Source: Massilia arenae (lineage in GTDB: Bacteria; Pseudomonadota; Gammaproteobacteria; Burkholderiales; Burkholderiaceae_D). From it: a DNA stretch of 43,542 bases. A program made the position numbers and the translations under genes. Under the pieces are notes generated by a model. The model had not been told where the DNA came from. It did no database searches and saw only the letters and a list, made by a program, of their open reading frames with translations. Shown piece by piece: positions 1 through 7,692 of this stretch (position 1 is its first letter; each line of letters begins with the position of its first letter). Location: NCBI RefSeq assembly GCF_008014745.1, contig NZ_VPFD01000037.1, forward strand, positions 1 to 43,542, written 5' to 3'.

Positions 1-369
1 GCCCGAGTACTGGGCCACCTTGGTGACATCCGACGCTTCAAGAATGCGAAAGCCTTCGCCGCTTTTCTGGGGCTTACCCCAAAACAGAGAGCATCAGGCA
101 CGTCGCTCAAAGGCCGAACGATGGTGAGCAAGACGGGCAACACATCGCTACGGGCAGCGCTATTCATGCCGAGCATGGTCGCACGCCGCCACAACCCTAT
201 CCTTCGTCAATTTGCCGAACGCCTTCTAGCGAACGGCATGGCCAAGCGAGCGGTGATCAGCGCCGTCACACATAAGCTGGCACACCTGATCTATGGCGTC
301 ATTCGAACCGGCAAGCCGTTTGACGCCAATTACCTTCACAAAAATCTTGCAATCCAAGACGGTATCTGA
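1..369 (+). CDS. IS110-family transposase, C-terminal part (5' end outside window)
   Basis: The frame is open from base 1 to the TGA at 367-369, so the window begins inside the gene. The visible 122 residues carry the C-terminal Transposase_20 pattern of IS110-family (DEDD) transposases: FLGLTPKQRASGTSLKGRT, then the KTGNTSLRAALFMPSMVARRHNP block. In the family this half carries the conserved Ser region used with the N-terminal RuvC-like DEDD domain for RNA-guided, site-specific insertion. The protein ends in IQDGI, a common IS110 ending, so the C-terminus looks intact. Whether the whole element is intact cannot be judged here. A repeat block shared with the trpA-accD insert begins exactly at the stop codon. 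Confidence 0.9.
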   Translation, partial: ARVLGHLGDIRRFKNAKAFAAFLGLTPKQRASGTSLKGRTMVSKTGNTSLRAALFMPSMVARRHNPILRQFAERLLANGMAKRAVISAVTHKLAHLIYGVIRTGKPFDANYLHKNLAIQDGI

Positions 370-389
370 CCCTAATTGTTGGGCTATTG
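365..389. repeat. 25-bp block shared with the trpA-accD insert, at the IS110 end
   Basis: The block starts TCTGACCCTAATTG and ends GGGCTATTG. It matches 29502-29526 at 24 of 25 positions and, inverted, the 29001-29022 copy with a few differences. Homology stops on both sides of the block. It overlaps the transposase stop codon. It is either the right end of the IS110 element or a REP-like target sequence into which the element inserted. Confidence 0.7.
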
Positions 390-499
390 CCTGGAGGGGC
401 TAGCGAGACGGCGGTTGCACCCGCTTGCCATTTGCGACACACTGTCCGGGTTTGTTCGAGACCCTCCTTTGCCCAGGACGGCAGAGTTGTACTTGACTG

Positions 500-536
500 A
501 TAGCTAAAATCAATCAAGAATATCGAATCAATCAAT
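500..536 (+). promoter_or_regulatory. candidate OxyR binding site upstream of ahpC
   Basis: Four tetranucleotides stand at exact 11-bp spacing: ATAG (500-503), CAAT (511-514), ATCG (522-525) and CAAT (533-536). The OxyR consensus is ATAG-N7-CTAT-N7-ATAG-N7-CTAT, so the four match 4/4, 3/4, 3/4 and 3/4. The internal T and A of the first half (ATAGcTnnnAn) also match. The site abuts a -35 element, the usual arrangement for OxyR activation, and the gene behind it, ahpC, is a classical OxyR target. Confidence 0.65.
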
Positions 537-565
537 TTCACAAACGGCGGGCAGGGCGGTAAACT
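537..565 (+). promoter_or_regulatory. candidate sigma70 promoter of ahpC
   Basis: TTCACA at 537-542 (5/6 to TTGACA) and TAAACT at 560-565 (4/6 to TATAAT) are separated by exactly 17 bp. Transcription would start near 572, giving a leader of about 35 nt. The -35 begins directly after the putative OxyR site. Confidence 0.6.
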
Positions 566-606
566 GCTTGTCATACGTTTCATCCAACCCCCAAACAGGA
601 GATTAC

Positions 607-1170
607 ATGTCCCTCATCAACACCCAGATCAAGCCGTTCAAAGCCACCGCTTACCACAACGGCAAGTTCATCGACCTGACCGAAGAGAACTTCAAGGGTA
701 CCTGGTCGGTGGTGATGTTCTACCCGGCCGACTTTACCTTCGTCTGCCCGACCGAACTGGAAGATCTGGCCGCATTCCAGCCGGAATTCGAAAAGCTGGG
801 CGTCAATGTGTACGGCGTGTCGACCGACAGCCACTTCGCCCACAAGGCATGGCACGACACCTCGGAAGCGATCAAGAAAGTGAACTACCCACTGATCGGC
901 GACCCAACCGGCGTCCTGTCGCGTAACTTCGAAGTCATGATCGAAGAAGAAGGCATGGCACTGCGCGGTACCTTCGTGATCAATCCAGAAGGCCAGATCA
1001 AGATCATGGAAGTGCACGACAACGGCATCGGCCGCGACGCTTCGGAATTGATGCGCAAAGTCAAGGCAGCCCAGTACGTCGCTTCGCACCCAGGCGAAGT
1101 CTGCCCAGCCAAGTGGACCGAAGGCGCAGAAACCCTGACCCCGTCGCTGGACCTGGTCGGCAAGATCTAA
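607..1170 (+). CDS. ahpC: alkyl hydroperoxide reductase subunit C (typical 2-Cys peroxiredoxin)
   Basis: AhpC reduces H2O2, organic hydroperoxides and peroxynitrite in the cytoplasm and is re-reduced by AhpF. The 187-residue product has the same length as E. coli AhpC. The peroxidatic cysteine is C47 in FTFVCPTELEDL and the resolving cysteine is C166 in HPGEVCPAKW. The start at 607 is preferred over an upstream in-frame ATG at 568 because AGGAG lies at 597-601 and the family N-terminus is MSLINTQIKPF. ahpF follows after about 107 bp, with a GC-rich hairpin between them. The candidate OxyR site and promoter upstream point to induction by peroxide. Confidence 0.98.
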   Translation: MSLINTQIKPFKATAYHNGKFIDLTEENFKGTWSVVMFYPADFTFVCPTELEDLAAFQPEFEKLGVNVYGVSTDSHFAHKAWHDTSEAIKKVNYPLIGDPTGVLSRNFEVMIEEEGMALRGTFVINPEGQIKIMEVHDNGIGRDASELMRKVKAAQYVASHPGEVCPAKWTEGAETLTPSLDLVGKI

Positions 1171-1200
1171 GCAGTAAGCAGTAGTCAAGTAGCACCCGCG

Positions 1201-1224
1201 AACGGGCCGCTGCGGCGGCCCGTT
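1201..1224 (+). terminator. hairpin between ahpC and ahpF
   Basis: Perfect 10-bp stem AACGGGCCGC / GCGGCCCGTT with a 4-nt loop, followed only by a short T run. It may act as a partial terminator or 3'-end stabiliser, letting ahpC be made in excess over ahpF. Such an arrangement is known for ahpCF; its role here is inferred. Confidence 0.55.
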
Positions 1225-1277
1225 TCACGCCCGGCCTGTATAGAAGTTAAGTCAAATAGAATCAAAGGAAAAACATC

Positions 1278-2846
1278 ATGCTGGACGCAACCCTCAAGAA
1301 ACAGTTGCAAGCCTATCTGGAAAAAGTGGTGCAGCCGATCGAGCTGGTTGCAGCACTGGATGATTCGCCGAAATCGCGCGAAATGGACGAGCTGCTCAAT
1401 GAGATCGCAGCCCTGTCCGACAAGATTACCGTTCGTCAGGAAGCCAACGAGCGCACCCCTTCGTTCGCGATCAACCGCGTCGGCACCGATATCGGTGTGC
1501 GTTTCGCCGGCATCCCGCTGGGCCACGAATTCACCTCGCTGGTGCTGGCCCTGCTGCACGTCGGCGGCCACACCATCAAGCTGGAACAATCCGTCATCGA
1601 CCAGATCGCAGCCCTGGACGGCGACTACGTTTTCGAGACCTACATCTCGCTGTCGTGCCATAACTGCCCGGAAGTCGTGCAGGCACTGAACACGATGTCG
1701 GTCATCAACCCGCGCATCAAGGTCGTGACGATCGATGGCGGCGTCTTCAAGAAAGAAGTGGAAGACAAGCAGATCCTGGCCGTGCCGATGATGTTCCTGA
1801 ACGGCCAGCATTTCGGCCAGGGCCGCACCAACGTCGAAGAGATCCTGTCGAAGATCGACGTCAAGGGCGGTGAGCGCAAAGCTGCCGAACTGAGCCAGAA
1901 AGACCCGTTCGACGTGCTGATCGTCGGCGGCGGCCCCGCTGGCGCGGCAGCCGCGATCTACGCCGCTCGCAAGGGCATCCGTACCGGCGTGCTGGCCGAC
2001 CGCTTCGGCGGCCAGGTGCTGGACACCCTCGCGATCGAGAACTTCGTGTCGCTCAAGGCCACCGACGGTCCGAAGTTCGCCGTCGCCCTGGAAGAACACG
2101 TCAAGGAATATGACGTCGACATCATGAACACCCAGCGCGCCAGCAAGCTGGTGGGCGGCAAGCTGATCGAGGTGCATACCGAGACCGGCGCGGTGCTCAA
2201 GTCGAAGTCGGTGATTATCGCCACCGGCGCCCGCTGGCGCGAGATCAACGTGCCGGGCGAGAAAGAGTACAAGAACCACGGCGTGGCATACTGCCCGCAC
2301 TGCGACGGCCCGCTGTTCAAGGGCAAGCGCGTGTCGGTGATCGGCGGCGGCAACTCCGGCGTCGAAGCGGCGATCGACCTGGCGGGCATCGTCAAGGAAG
2401 TGACCCTGATCGAATACGGCAATGAGCTGCGCGCCGATGCGGTCCTGCAACGCAAGCTGTACTCGCTGCCGAACGTCAAGGTGATCAAGTCGGCCCAGAC
2501 CACCGAGATCCACGGCGACGGCAAGATCGTCAACGGCCTGAGCTACAAGGACCGCACCACCGGCGAACTGCACAAGCTGGAGCTGGAAGGCGTGTTCGTG
2601 CAGATCGGCCTGGTGCCGAACGCCGAATGGCTCAAGGGCACGATCGACCTGTCGGCGCACGGCGAGATCGAAGTCGATGCCCGCGGCCACACGTCGCTGC
2701 CAGGCGTGTTCGCCGCCGGCGACGTCACCACGGTGCCGTTCAAGCAGATCGTGATCGCAGTGGGCGAGGGCGCCAAGGCATCGCTGGCCGCCTTCGATCA
2801 CCTGATCCGCCTGCCGGTGGAAGAGGAAGAGCAGAAAGCTGCTTGA
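1278..2846 (+). CDS. ahpF: alkyl hydroperoxide reductase subunit F (NAD(P)H:disulfide flavoprotein)
   Basis: AhpF passes electrons from NAD(P)H through FAD and two CxxC centres to AhpC. The product has 522 residues (E. coli 521). Domains in order: N-terminal double-thioredoxin domain with the redox pair C127/C130 (SCHNCPE), an FAD-binding GGGPAGAAAA motif near residue 217, the thioredoxin-reductase-like pair C339/C342 in YCPHCDGP, the NAD-binding GGGNSGVEAA, and the C-terminal FAD motif AAGDVTTVPFKQ. AAAGGA at 1264-1269 is the ribosome-binding site. The gene is co-directional with ahpC and presumably under the same peroxide control. It is followed by two hairpins, the second a clear terminator. 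Confidence 0.98.
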   Translation: MLDATLKKQLQAYLEKVVQPIELVAALDDSPKSREMDELLNEIAALSDKITVRQEANERTPSFAINRVGTDIGVRFAGIPLGHEFTSLVLALLHVGGHTIKLEQSVIDQIAALDGDYVFETYISLSCHNCPEVVQALNTMSVINPRIKVVTIDGGVFKKEVEDKQILAVPMMFLNGQHFGQGRTNVEEILSKIDVKGGERKAAELSQKDPFDVLIVGGGPAGAAAAIYAARKGIRTGVLADRFGGQVLDTLAIENFVSLKATDGPKFAVALEEHVKEYDVDIMNTQRASKLVGGKLIEVHTETGAVLKSKSVIIATGARWREINVPGEKEYKNHGVAYCPHCDGPLFKGKRVSVIGGGNSGVEAAIDLAGIVKEVTLIEYGNELRADAVLQRKLYSLPNVKVIKSAQTTEIHGDGKIVNGLSYKDRTTGELHKLELEGVFVQIGLVPNAEWLKGTIDLSAHGEIEVDARGHTSLPGVFAAGDVTTVPFKQIVIAVGEGAKASLAAFDHLIRLPVEEEEQKAA

Positions 2847-2852
2847 TGACTG

Positions 2853-2872
2853 AGCGGGCCACGCGGCCCGCT
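2853..2872 (+). terminator. hairpin just after ahpF
   Basis: Stem AGCGGGCC / GGCCCGCT, 8 bp, loop ACGC, no T tract. It precedes the stronger terminator at 2887-2920. Confidence 0.45.
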
Positions 2873-2886
2873 AGGTCAAGAAAATG

Positions 2887-2920
2887 AACGCCGTCTTCCA
2901 CTGGAAGGCGGCGTTTTTTT
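2887..2920 (+). terminator. rho-independent terminator of ahpCF, probably bidirectional
   Basis: A 14-bp stem (2887-2900 with 2902-2915, one G-T pair) is followed by a T run on the plus strand ending at 2920. On the minus strand the same stem is followed by GTTCATTTT, so it can also serve the small convergent ORF at 2932-3048. Confidence 0.8.
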
Positions 2921-2931
2921 ATGGAGTGGAA

Positions 2932-3048
2932 TCAGTGGAACGAGAACAGCAACGCCGACGACAGCGCGCCGGACTCCAGGAGAAACCAGGTGGCCGCGCT
3001 GGCAAGGGCCAGGTGGACTGCGGTCCAGGTCATAGGGCGGCGGGACAT
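2932..3048 (-). CDS. small hydrophobic peptide ORF (38 aa)
   Basis: This 38-residue ORF begins MSRRPMTWTAVHL and ends LLFSFH. It has a basic N-terminus followed by an almost uninterrupted hydrophobic stretch (HLALASAATWFLLE, then SALLFSF), long enough for a single membrane helix. On the minus strand AGGAG stands 7 nt before the ATG, an ideal ribosome-binding site. The ORF ends just before a terminator stem shared with ahpF. It lies divergent to recQ, with about 257 bp between the start codons. I do not recognise a family. It could be a small membrane protein or a type I toxin-like peptide; neither is shown. Confidence 0.55.
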   Translation of the reverse strand: MSRRPMTWTAVHLALASAATWFLLESGALSSALLFSFH

Positions 3049-3305
3049 GATGGTTCTCCTGAAGATGGCGGGGCTGTGATTGATGGTCACAATAGTAAAT
3101 GTCTAGCTGGACACCCGGCATCGGTCAAATATCCGTCTAGTTGTAGGACTAAACCTTGTCGAGAATTTGTGTCGCACAATTGACACAAGTAGACGTAGCA
3201 CCCCGCCTATAACGTGACGACCCCGCCAAAAGTTGACCTCCTACGCCTGAAGTAGGTGGCGTCCTATAGTCGAGTTGTCGCCGTACTAATAAAGTCGGCG
3301 TCATC
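3049..3305. other. divergent intergenic region between the small ORF and recQ
   Basis: There is no further gene. It holds several inverted repeats: imperfect palindrome TGTCTAGCTGGACA (3100-3113); TTGTGTC/GACACAA with an 8-nt spacer (3167-3188); CCTAC/GTAGG with a 7-nt spacer (3240-3256); and GTCGCCG/CGGCGTC with one mismatch (3277-3302), which ends 3 nt before the recQ ATG. The last could fold over the recQ translation start, which has no clear Shine-Dalgarno sequence. No convincing sigma70 promoter was found. Confidence 0.5.
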
Positions 3306-5018
3306 ATGACCCGACACGACCCCACCCTCATGCACCGCGGCCTGCTCGCCGTGCGCCGCAATACCATCCGACGCCTCCTGGACGCCGTGTTCGGCATCGC
3401 GCAGCTGCGCGAAGGCCAGCAGCGCGTGATCGACAGCGTACTCGACGGCAAGGACACCCTGGCCATCATGCCCACCGGCGGCGGCAAGTCGCTGTGCTAC
3501 CAGATCCCGGCCAAGATGCTGGAGGGGATAACTGTGGTTGTTTCTCCATTAATCTCCCTCATGAAAGACCAGCTCGAGAAGCTGGAAGAGATCGGTATCC
3601 GCTCGGTCCAGGTCAACAGCAGCCTGTGCGCCGAAGAAGAACACGCCGCCCTCGAAGCGATCGCCAGCGAATCGTGCGAGATCGTGTTCTGCACCCCGGA
3701 ACGCCTGGTCTCGCCCGAATTCATCGCCGTGCTGCGCAAGGTCACGCTCGACATCGTCGTGATCGACGAGGCGCACTGCATCTCGCAATGGGGCCACGAT
3801 TTCCGCCCGGCCTATATCGGCCTGGCCGCCGCGATCGAGGCGATCGGTCGCCCGCCAGTGCTGGCGCTGACGGCCACTGCCACCGACGAGGTGATCGCCG
3901 ACATCGGCAAGCAGTTGGGCCGCAAGCTCAATGTGATCAATACCGGCATTTACCGGCCCAATCTGCATTACCGCGTGCGGCAAGTCACCAGCGCCAAGGA
4001 GAAATACCAGGAGGCGCTGCGCCTGGTGCAGGAGACACCGGGCGTGGGCATCGTGTATGCCGCCACCGTCAAGGTGGCCGAGGAGATGCTGGCCGTGCTC
4101 GAGGAAGCCGGCGAATCTGTCACCCTGTACCACGGCAAGCTGCCGTCCGCCGAGCGCAAAATGAACCAGGACCTGTTCATGGAAGGCGAGCGGCGCGTGA
4201 TGGTGGCCACCAATGCCTTCGGCATGGGCATCGACAAGAGCGATACCCGCTTCGTGGTCCACCTGCAGATTCCGGCCAACCTCGAATCCTATTACCAGGA
4301 ATCGGGCCGCGCCGGCCGCGACGGCCTGGACGCCGAATGCACGCTGCTGTTCCTGCAAGACGACAAGCGCATCCAGCAGTTCTTCCTGGTCAAGCACTAC
4401 CCCGATGCGCAAGAACTGCAGTTGGTGCACGAAACCGTGCGCACCCTGGCCGAGGAGGGCGCCGTCACCGGCCGCCGCCTCGAGGACGCGCTGGAAGACA
4501 TCGCCGACGCCAATATCAAGGTCTGCCTCAAGCTGCTCAAGGACGCCAAGCTGGTGCGCCAGAACCGCAAGCTGGACTACCTGCCCAGCGCGGCCGAGCC
4601 GCGTCCCGGCGTGTACGCGCGCCTGGCCCAGGTCTATGTGCAGAAGCAGGAACGCGACAAGGACGCGCTGGAGCAGATGGTCGGCTATGCCGTCAGCGGC
4701 TTTTGCCGCTGGAAGCTGCTGCTCGATTACTTTGGCGACCAGGCGCCCGGTTTTGAAAGCTGCTGCAAGTGCGACAACTGCCTGAACCCGCCGGCGCTGA
4801 GCCTCTCCGAAGACATCGTGATCCGCGACGACGAATTCGACCGCGAGCCGGCTGAAGAAGCGCCAAAGCCGAAGTTCGAGGTCGGCGCGTGCGCCAGGTC
4901 GGCCAAGTATGGCGAAGGGGTAGTGATCGCCATCGCCGGCGAGCAGGTGACGGTCGACTTCGCGGATGGCGAAAGCCGCAGCTTCATGGCCGATTTCCTC
5001 GATCAGGTAGCCACGTAA
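3306..5018 (+). CDS. recQ: RecQ-family ATP-dependent DNA helicase with C-terminal Tudor-like domain
   Basis: RecQ helicases unwind DNA 3'-5' in recombination and fork repair. In the 570-residue product: Walker A MPTGGGKS (K61), DEAH box at 154-157 followed by CISQWGHDFRP, motif III LALTATAT, motif VI YYQESGRAGRDG, then the RecQ zinc cluster (CRWKLLLDYFG and CCKCDNC, about 467-494). It departs from E. coli RecQ after the zinc site: no HRDC domain is evident. It ends instead in a short domain, KYGEGVV...GEQVTVDFADGESRSF, resembling the C-terminal Tudor/DUF3553-like domain of UvrD/PcrA. It is 9 nt upstream of the exonuclease gene and heads the repair cluster. The start at 3306 is not firm, because no strong ribosome-binding site is visible. 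Confidence 0.92.
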   Translation: MTRHDPTLMHRGLLAVRRNTIRRLLDAVFGIAQLREGQQRVIDSVLDGKDTLAIMPTGGGKSLCYQIPAKMLEGITVVVSPLISLMKDQLEKLEEIGIRSVQVNSSLCAEEEHAALEAIASESCEIVFCTPERLVSPEFIAVLRKVTLDIVVIDEAHCISQWGHDFRPAYIGLAAAIEAIGRPPVLALTATATDEVIADIGKQLGRKLNVINTGIYRPNLHYRVRQVTSAKEKYQEALRLVQETPGVGIVYAATVKVAEEMLAVLEEAGESVTLYHGKLPSAERKMNQDLFMEGERRVMVATNAFGMGIDKSDTRFVVHLQIPANLESYYQESGRAGRDGLDAECTLLFLQDDKRIQQFFLVKHYPDAQELQLVHETVRTLAEEGAVTGRRLEDALEDIADANIKVCLKLLKDAKLVRQNRKLDYLPSAAEPRPGVYARLAQVYVQKQERDKDALEQMVGYAVSGFCRWKLLLDYFGDQAPGFESCCKCDNCLNPPALSLSEDIVIRDDEFDREPAEEAPKPKFEVGACARSAKYGEGVVIAIAGEQVTVDFADGESRSFMADFLDQVAT

Positions 5019-5027
5019 GGGATGCTG

Positions 5028-6065
5028 ATGGGAGACATGGTCGTCGTTCGCAAGGAGGGGCTGTACTGCGTGCCGGGGGATTTCTACATCGACCCATGGC
5101 GGCCGGTCGCGCGCGCCGTCATCACGCATGCCCATGGCGACCACGCGCGCGTCGGCCACGGCCACTACCTGGCGGCGACGCCCGGCATCGGCGTGCTCAA
5201 GTCGCGGCTGGGCGATATCTCGGTCGATGCGCTCGAGTATGGTGAGAAGATCGTCCACAACGGCGTGACGATCTCGCTGCACCCGGCCGGCCATGTGCTG
5301 GGATCAAGCCAGGTGCGCATGGAATGCGGCGGCGAAGTGTGGGTCGCATCGGGCGACTACAAGGTCGAACCGGATAAAACCTGCGCGCCGTTCGAGCCGG
5401 TGCGCTGCGACACCTTCATCACCGAATCGACCTTCGGCCTGCCGATCTACCGCTGGCAGCCGGAAGCCCAGCTGATGGAAGAGATCAATGCCTGGTGGCG
5501 CAAGAATGCGGAAGAGGGTCGCTGCAGCGTGGTGTTCGCCTACTCCTTCGGCAAGGCGCAGCGCATCCTGGCCGGGCTCGATCCATCGATCGGCCCGATT
5601 GTCTGTCACGGTTCGGTCGAGCCGCTCAACCGCGCCTACCGCGCGGAAGGCGTCGACATTCCGCCGACGGTGCTGGTCACCGATATCGAGAAGGCGGCCC
5701 TGCGCCGCGCGCTGGTGGTGGCGCCGCCGTCCGCCAGCGGCTCGACGTGGATGAAGCGCTTCGGCGACTACAGCGATTCCTTCGCCAGCGGCTGGATGCT
5801 GCTGCGCGGCGCACGGCGCCGGCGCGGCGTCGATCGCGGCTTCGTGCTGTCCGACCACGCCGACTGGCCGGGCCTGATGAGCGCCATCAAGGCGACCGAG
5901 GCCCAGCGCGTGATCGTTACCCACGGCTCCATTCCGACCCTGGTGCGCTGGCTGTGCCAGAACGGGCTGGACGCATCGGGCTTCGAGACCGAATACGGCG
6001 ACGAGGAAGAAGACGAATCGACGCCGCCGGCCGGCGCGGCGGCCTCGAAAGAAGCCGATGCGTGA
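5028..6065 (+). CDS. ligase-associated DNA exonuclease (MBL-fold, SNM1/Artemis-like)
   Basis: Metallo-beta-lactamase fold nuclease of the 'putative exonuclease, DNA ligase-associated' family. The metal motif HAHGDH is at residues 34-39. Further ligands lie in HPAGHVLGSS, ASGDYK and VLSDHADW, the last typical of the beta-CASP side of the family, and THGS stands near the end. Length is 345 residues. Two upstream in-frame ATGs exist, but AAGGG at 5017-5021 stands 6 nt before the ATG at 5028, so that start is preferred. It overlaps the ligase start by 8 nt. Family members process DNA ends (studied in Pseudomonas putida); the substrate here is inferred. The acidic C-terminal tail (DEEEDES) is probably disordered. 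Confidence 0.93.
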   Translation: MGDMVVVRKEGLYCVPGDFYIDPWRPVARAVITHAHGDHARVGHGHYLAATPGIGVLKSRLGDISVDALEYGEKIVHNGVTISLHPAGHVLGSSQVRMECGGEVWVASGDYKVEPDKTCAPFEPVRCDTFITESTFGLPIYRWQPEAQLMEEINAWWRKNAEEGRCSVVFAYSFGKAQRILAGLDPSIGPIVCHGSVEPLNRAYRAEGVDIPPTVLVTDIEKAALRRALVVAPPSASGSTWMKRFGDYSDSFASGWMLLRGARRRRGVDRGFVLSDHADWPGLMSAIKATEAQRVIVTHGSIPTLVRWLCQNGLDASGFETEYGDEEEDESTPPAGAAASKEADA

Positions 6066-7692
6066 ATTCGCCCGCCTGTACGCCGACCTCGACGAAACCA
6101 CGTCGACCACCCGCAAGCTCGACGCGCTGCAGGGCTACTTCGCCAATGCCGCGCCCGAGAACGCCGCCTGGGCAGTCTACTTCCTGGCCGGCGGCAAGCC
6201 GCGCCAGGCGGTGCCGACCAAGCTGCTGCGCCAGTTCGCCATCGAGTACGCGGCACTGGACGAATGGCTGTTCGACGAGTCCTATCATGCCGTGGGCGAC
6301 TTCGCCGAGACCATCGCCCACATCCTGCCGCCGCCCACCCAACGCTCCGACGTCGGGCTGGCCGAATGGATGGAAGAACGCATTGGCCCCTTGCGCGGCG
6401 CAGATCCCGGTCGCATCCGCGAAGCCTTGTTCACGTACTGGAACGAGCTGGATTGGCGCGAGCGCTTCCTGCTGGTGAAGCTGATCGGCGGGGGCTTCCG
6501 GGTCGGCGTCTCGAAACTGCTGGTGACGCGTGCGTTGGCCGCGATCGCCGCGGTCGACAGCAAATTGATCGCCCAGCGCCTGATGGGCTGGACCGATGGC
6601 CGCGTGAAACCGACGGCAGCAGGCTTCCTGCAGCTGATCGCCGAGCAATCGGACGAAGAACACAAGCTGCGCGGCGGCCAACCTTACCCTTTCTTCCTGT
6701 CGCATCAGCTCAATGGCGACCCGGCCACCCTGGGCGAGCTGGATGACTGGCTGGTGGAGTGGAAGTACGACGGCATCCGCGCGCAACTGGTGCGGCGCGA
6801 CGGCCAGAGCTTCCTGTGGTCGCGCGGCGAAGATCTGATCACCGAGCGCTTTCCCGAGCTGGCGGCGGCGCGCCTGCCGGACGGGATGGTGCTCGATGGC
6901 GAGGTGCTGATCTGGCAGCCGGATTCCGACCTGCCTTCTCCTTTCGCCGACCTGCAAAAGCGCATCGGCCGCAAGACCCTGTCAGCCAAGCTGCTGGGCG
7001 AGCTGCCGGCCGTGCTGTGCTGCTACGACCTGCTGGAGCTCGACGGCGTCGACCTGCGCGGCCTGCCGCAGCACGAGCGGCGTGCGCTGCTCGAAGTGGA
7101 AGTGGCCAAGCTGGAGCAGCCGCAGCTGCGCCTGTCGCCGCTGGTCCATGCCGACAGCTGGGAAGCGCTGGCGACGCTGCGCGCCGGATCGCGCGCCCGC
7201 GGCGTGGAGGGCATGATGCTCAAGAGCCGCACGGCGCAGTATGGCGTTGGCCGCACCAAGGACGTGGGTACCTGGTGGAAGTGGAAGATCGACCCTTACG
7301 CCATCGACGCCGTGCTGCTGTATGCCCAGCCGGGCAGCGGCCGGCGCGCCTCGCTCTACACCGACTACACCTTTGCAGTCTGGGATGGCGAAGGCGCCGA
7401 GCGAAAGCTGGTGCCGTTCGCGAAAGCCTATTCCGGCCTGACCGACGCCGAGATCGCCCAGGTCGACAACGCCATCCGGCGCACGACCATCGAGAAATTC
7501 GGACCGGTGCGTTCGGTGAAGCCGACCATGGTGTTCGAGATCGGCTTCGAGGGCATTGCGCTGTCGCCGCGTCACAAGGCGGGGATCGCGGTGCGCTTTC
7601 CGCGCATCCTGCGCCGGCGCACCGACAAGCCGGTGGAGGAAGCCGATACGCTCGACACGCTCAAGGGCTTGCTGGAGGCGGCCACCGCATGA
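6058..7692 (+). CDS. ATP-dependent DNA ligase of the bacterial repair cluster
   Basis: This seals nicks using ATP and is separate from the replicative NAD-dependent LigA. The 544-residue protein has an N-terminal DNA-binding domain (about 1-200), a nucleotidyltransferase domain with motif I EWKYDGIRAQ (adenylated lysine K236), motif Ia-like SRGEDLITERFPEL, motif III-like LLCCYDLLELDG variant, motif IV VEGMMLKS, motif V WWKWKIDP, and a C-terminal OB fold (GLTDAEIAQVD ... LSPRHKAGIAVRFPRI). This is the LigB-type layout seen in 'DNA ligase-associated' operons. It overlaps the exonuclease upstream by 8 nt and the helicase downstream in an ATGA junction, which indicates translational coupling. Confidence 0.95.
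   Translation: MREFARLYADLDETTSTTRKLDALQGYFANAAPENAAWAVYFLAGGKPRQAVPTKLLRQFAIEYAALDEWLFDESYHAVGDFAETIAHILPPPTQRSDVGLAEWMEERIGPLRGADPGRIREALFTYWNELDWRERFLLVKLIGGGFRVGVSKLLVTRALAAIAAVDSKLIAQRLMGWTDGRVKPTAAGFLQLIAEQSDEEHKLRGGQPYPFFLSHQLNGDPATLGELDDWLVEWKYDGIRAQLVRRDGQSFLWSRGEDLITERFPELAAARLPDGMVLDGEVLIWQPDSDLPSPFADLQKRIGRKTLSAKLLGELPAVLCCYDLLELDGVDLRGLPQHERRALLEVEVAKLEQPQLRLSPLVHADSWEALATLRAGSRARGVEGMMLKSRTAQYGVGRTKDVGTWWKWKIDPYAIDAVLLYAQPGSGRRASLYTDYTFAVWDGEGAERKLVPFAKAYSGLTDAEIAQVDNAIRRTTIEKFGPVRSVKPTMVFEIGFEGIALSPRHKAGIAVRFPRILRRRTDKPVEEADTLDTLKGLLEAATA

Noticed and set aside
1185..2801. 538-codon minus-strand open frame opposite ahpF
   Set aside because: Composition is that of an antisense frame of a high-GC gene (Ala/His/Asp/Arg-rich, no domains) and ahpF is certain on the other strand.
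6759..7688. Upstream in-frame extension of the Lhr helicase through the ligase gene
   Set aside because: It reads the ligase gene out of frame; the ATGA junction at 7689 and the family N-terminus mark the real start.
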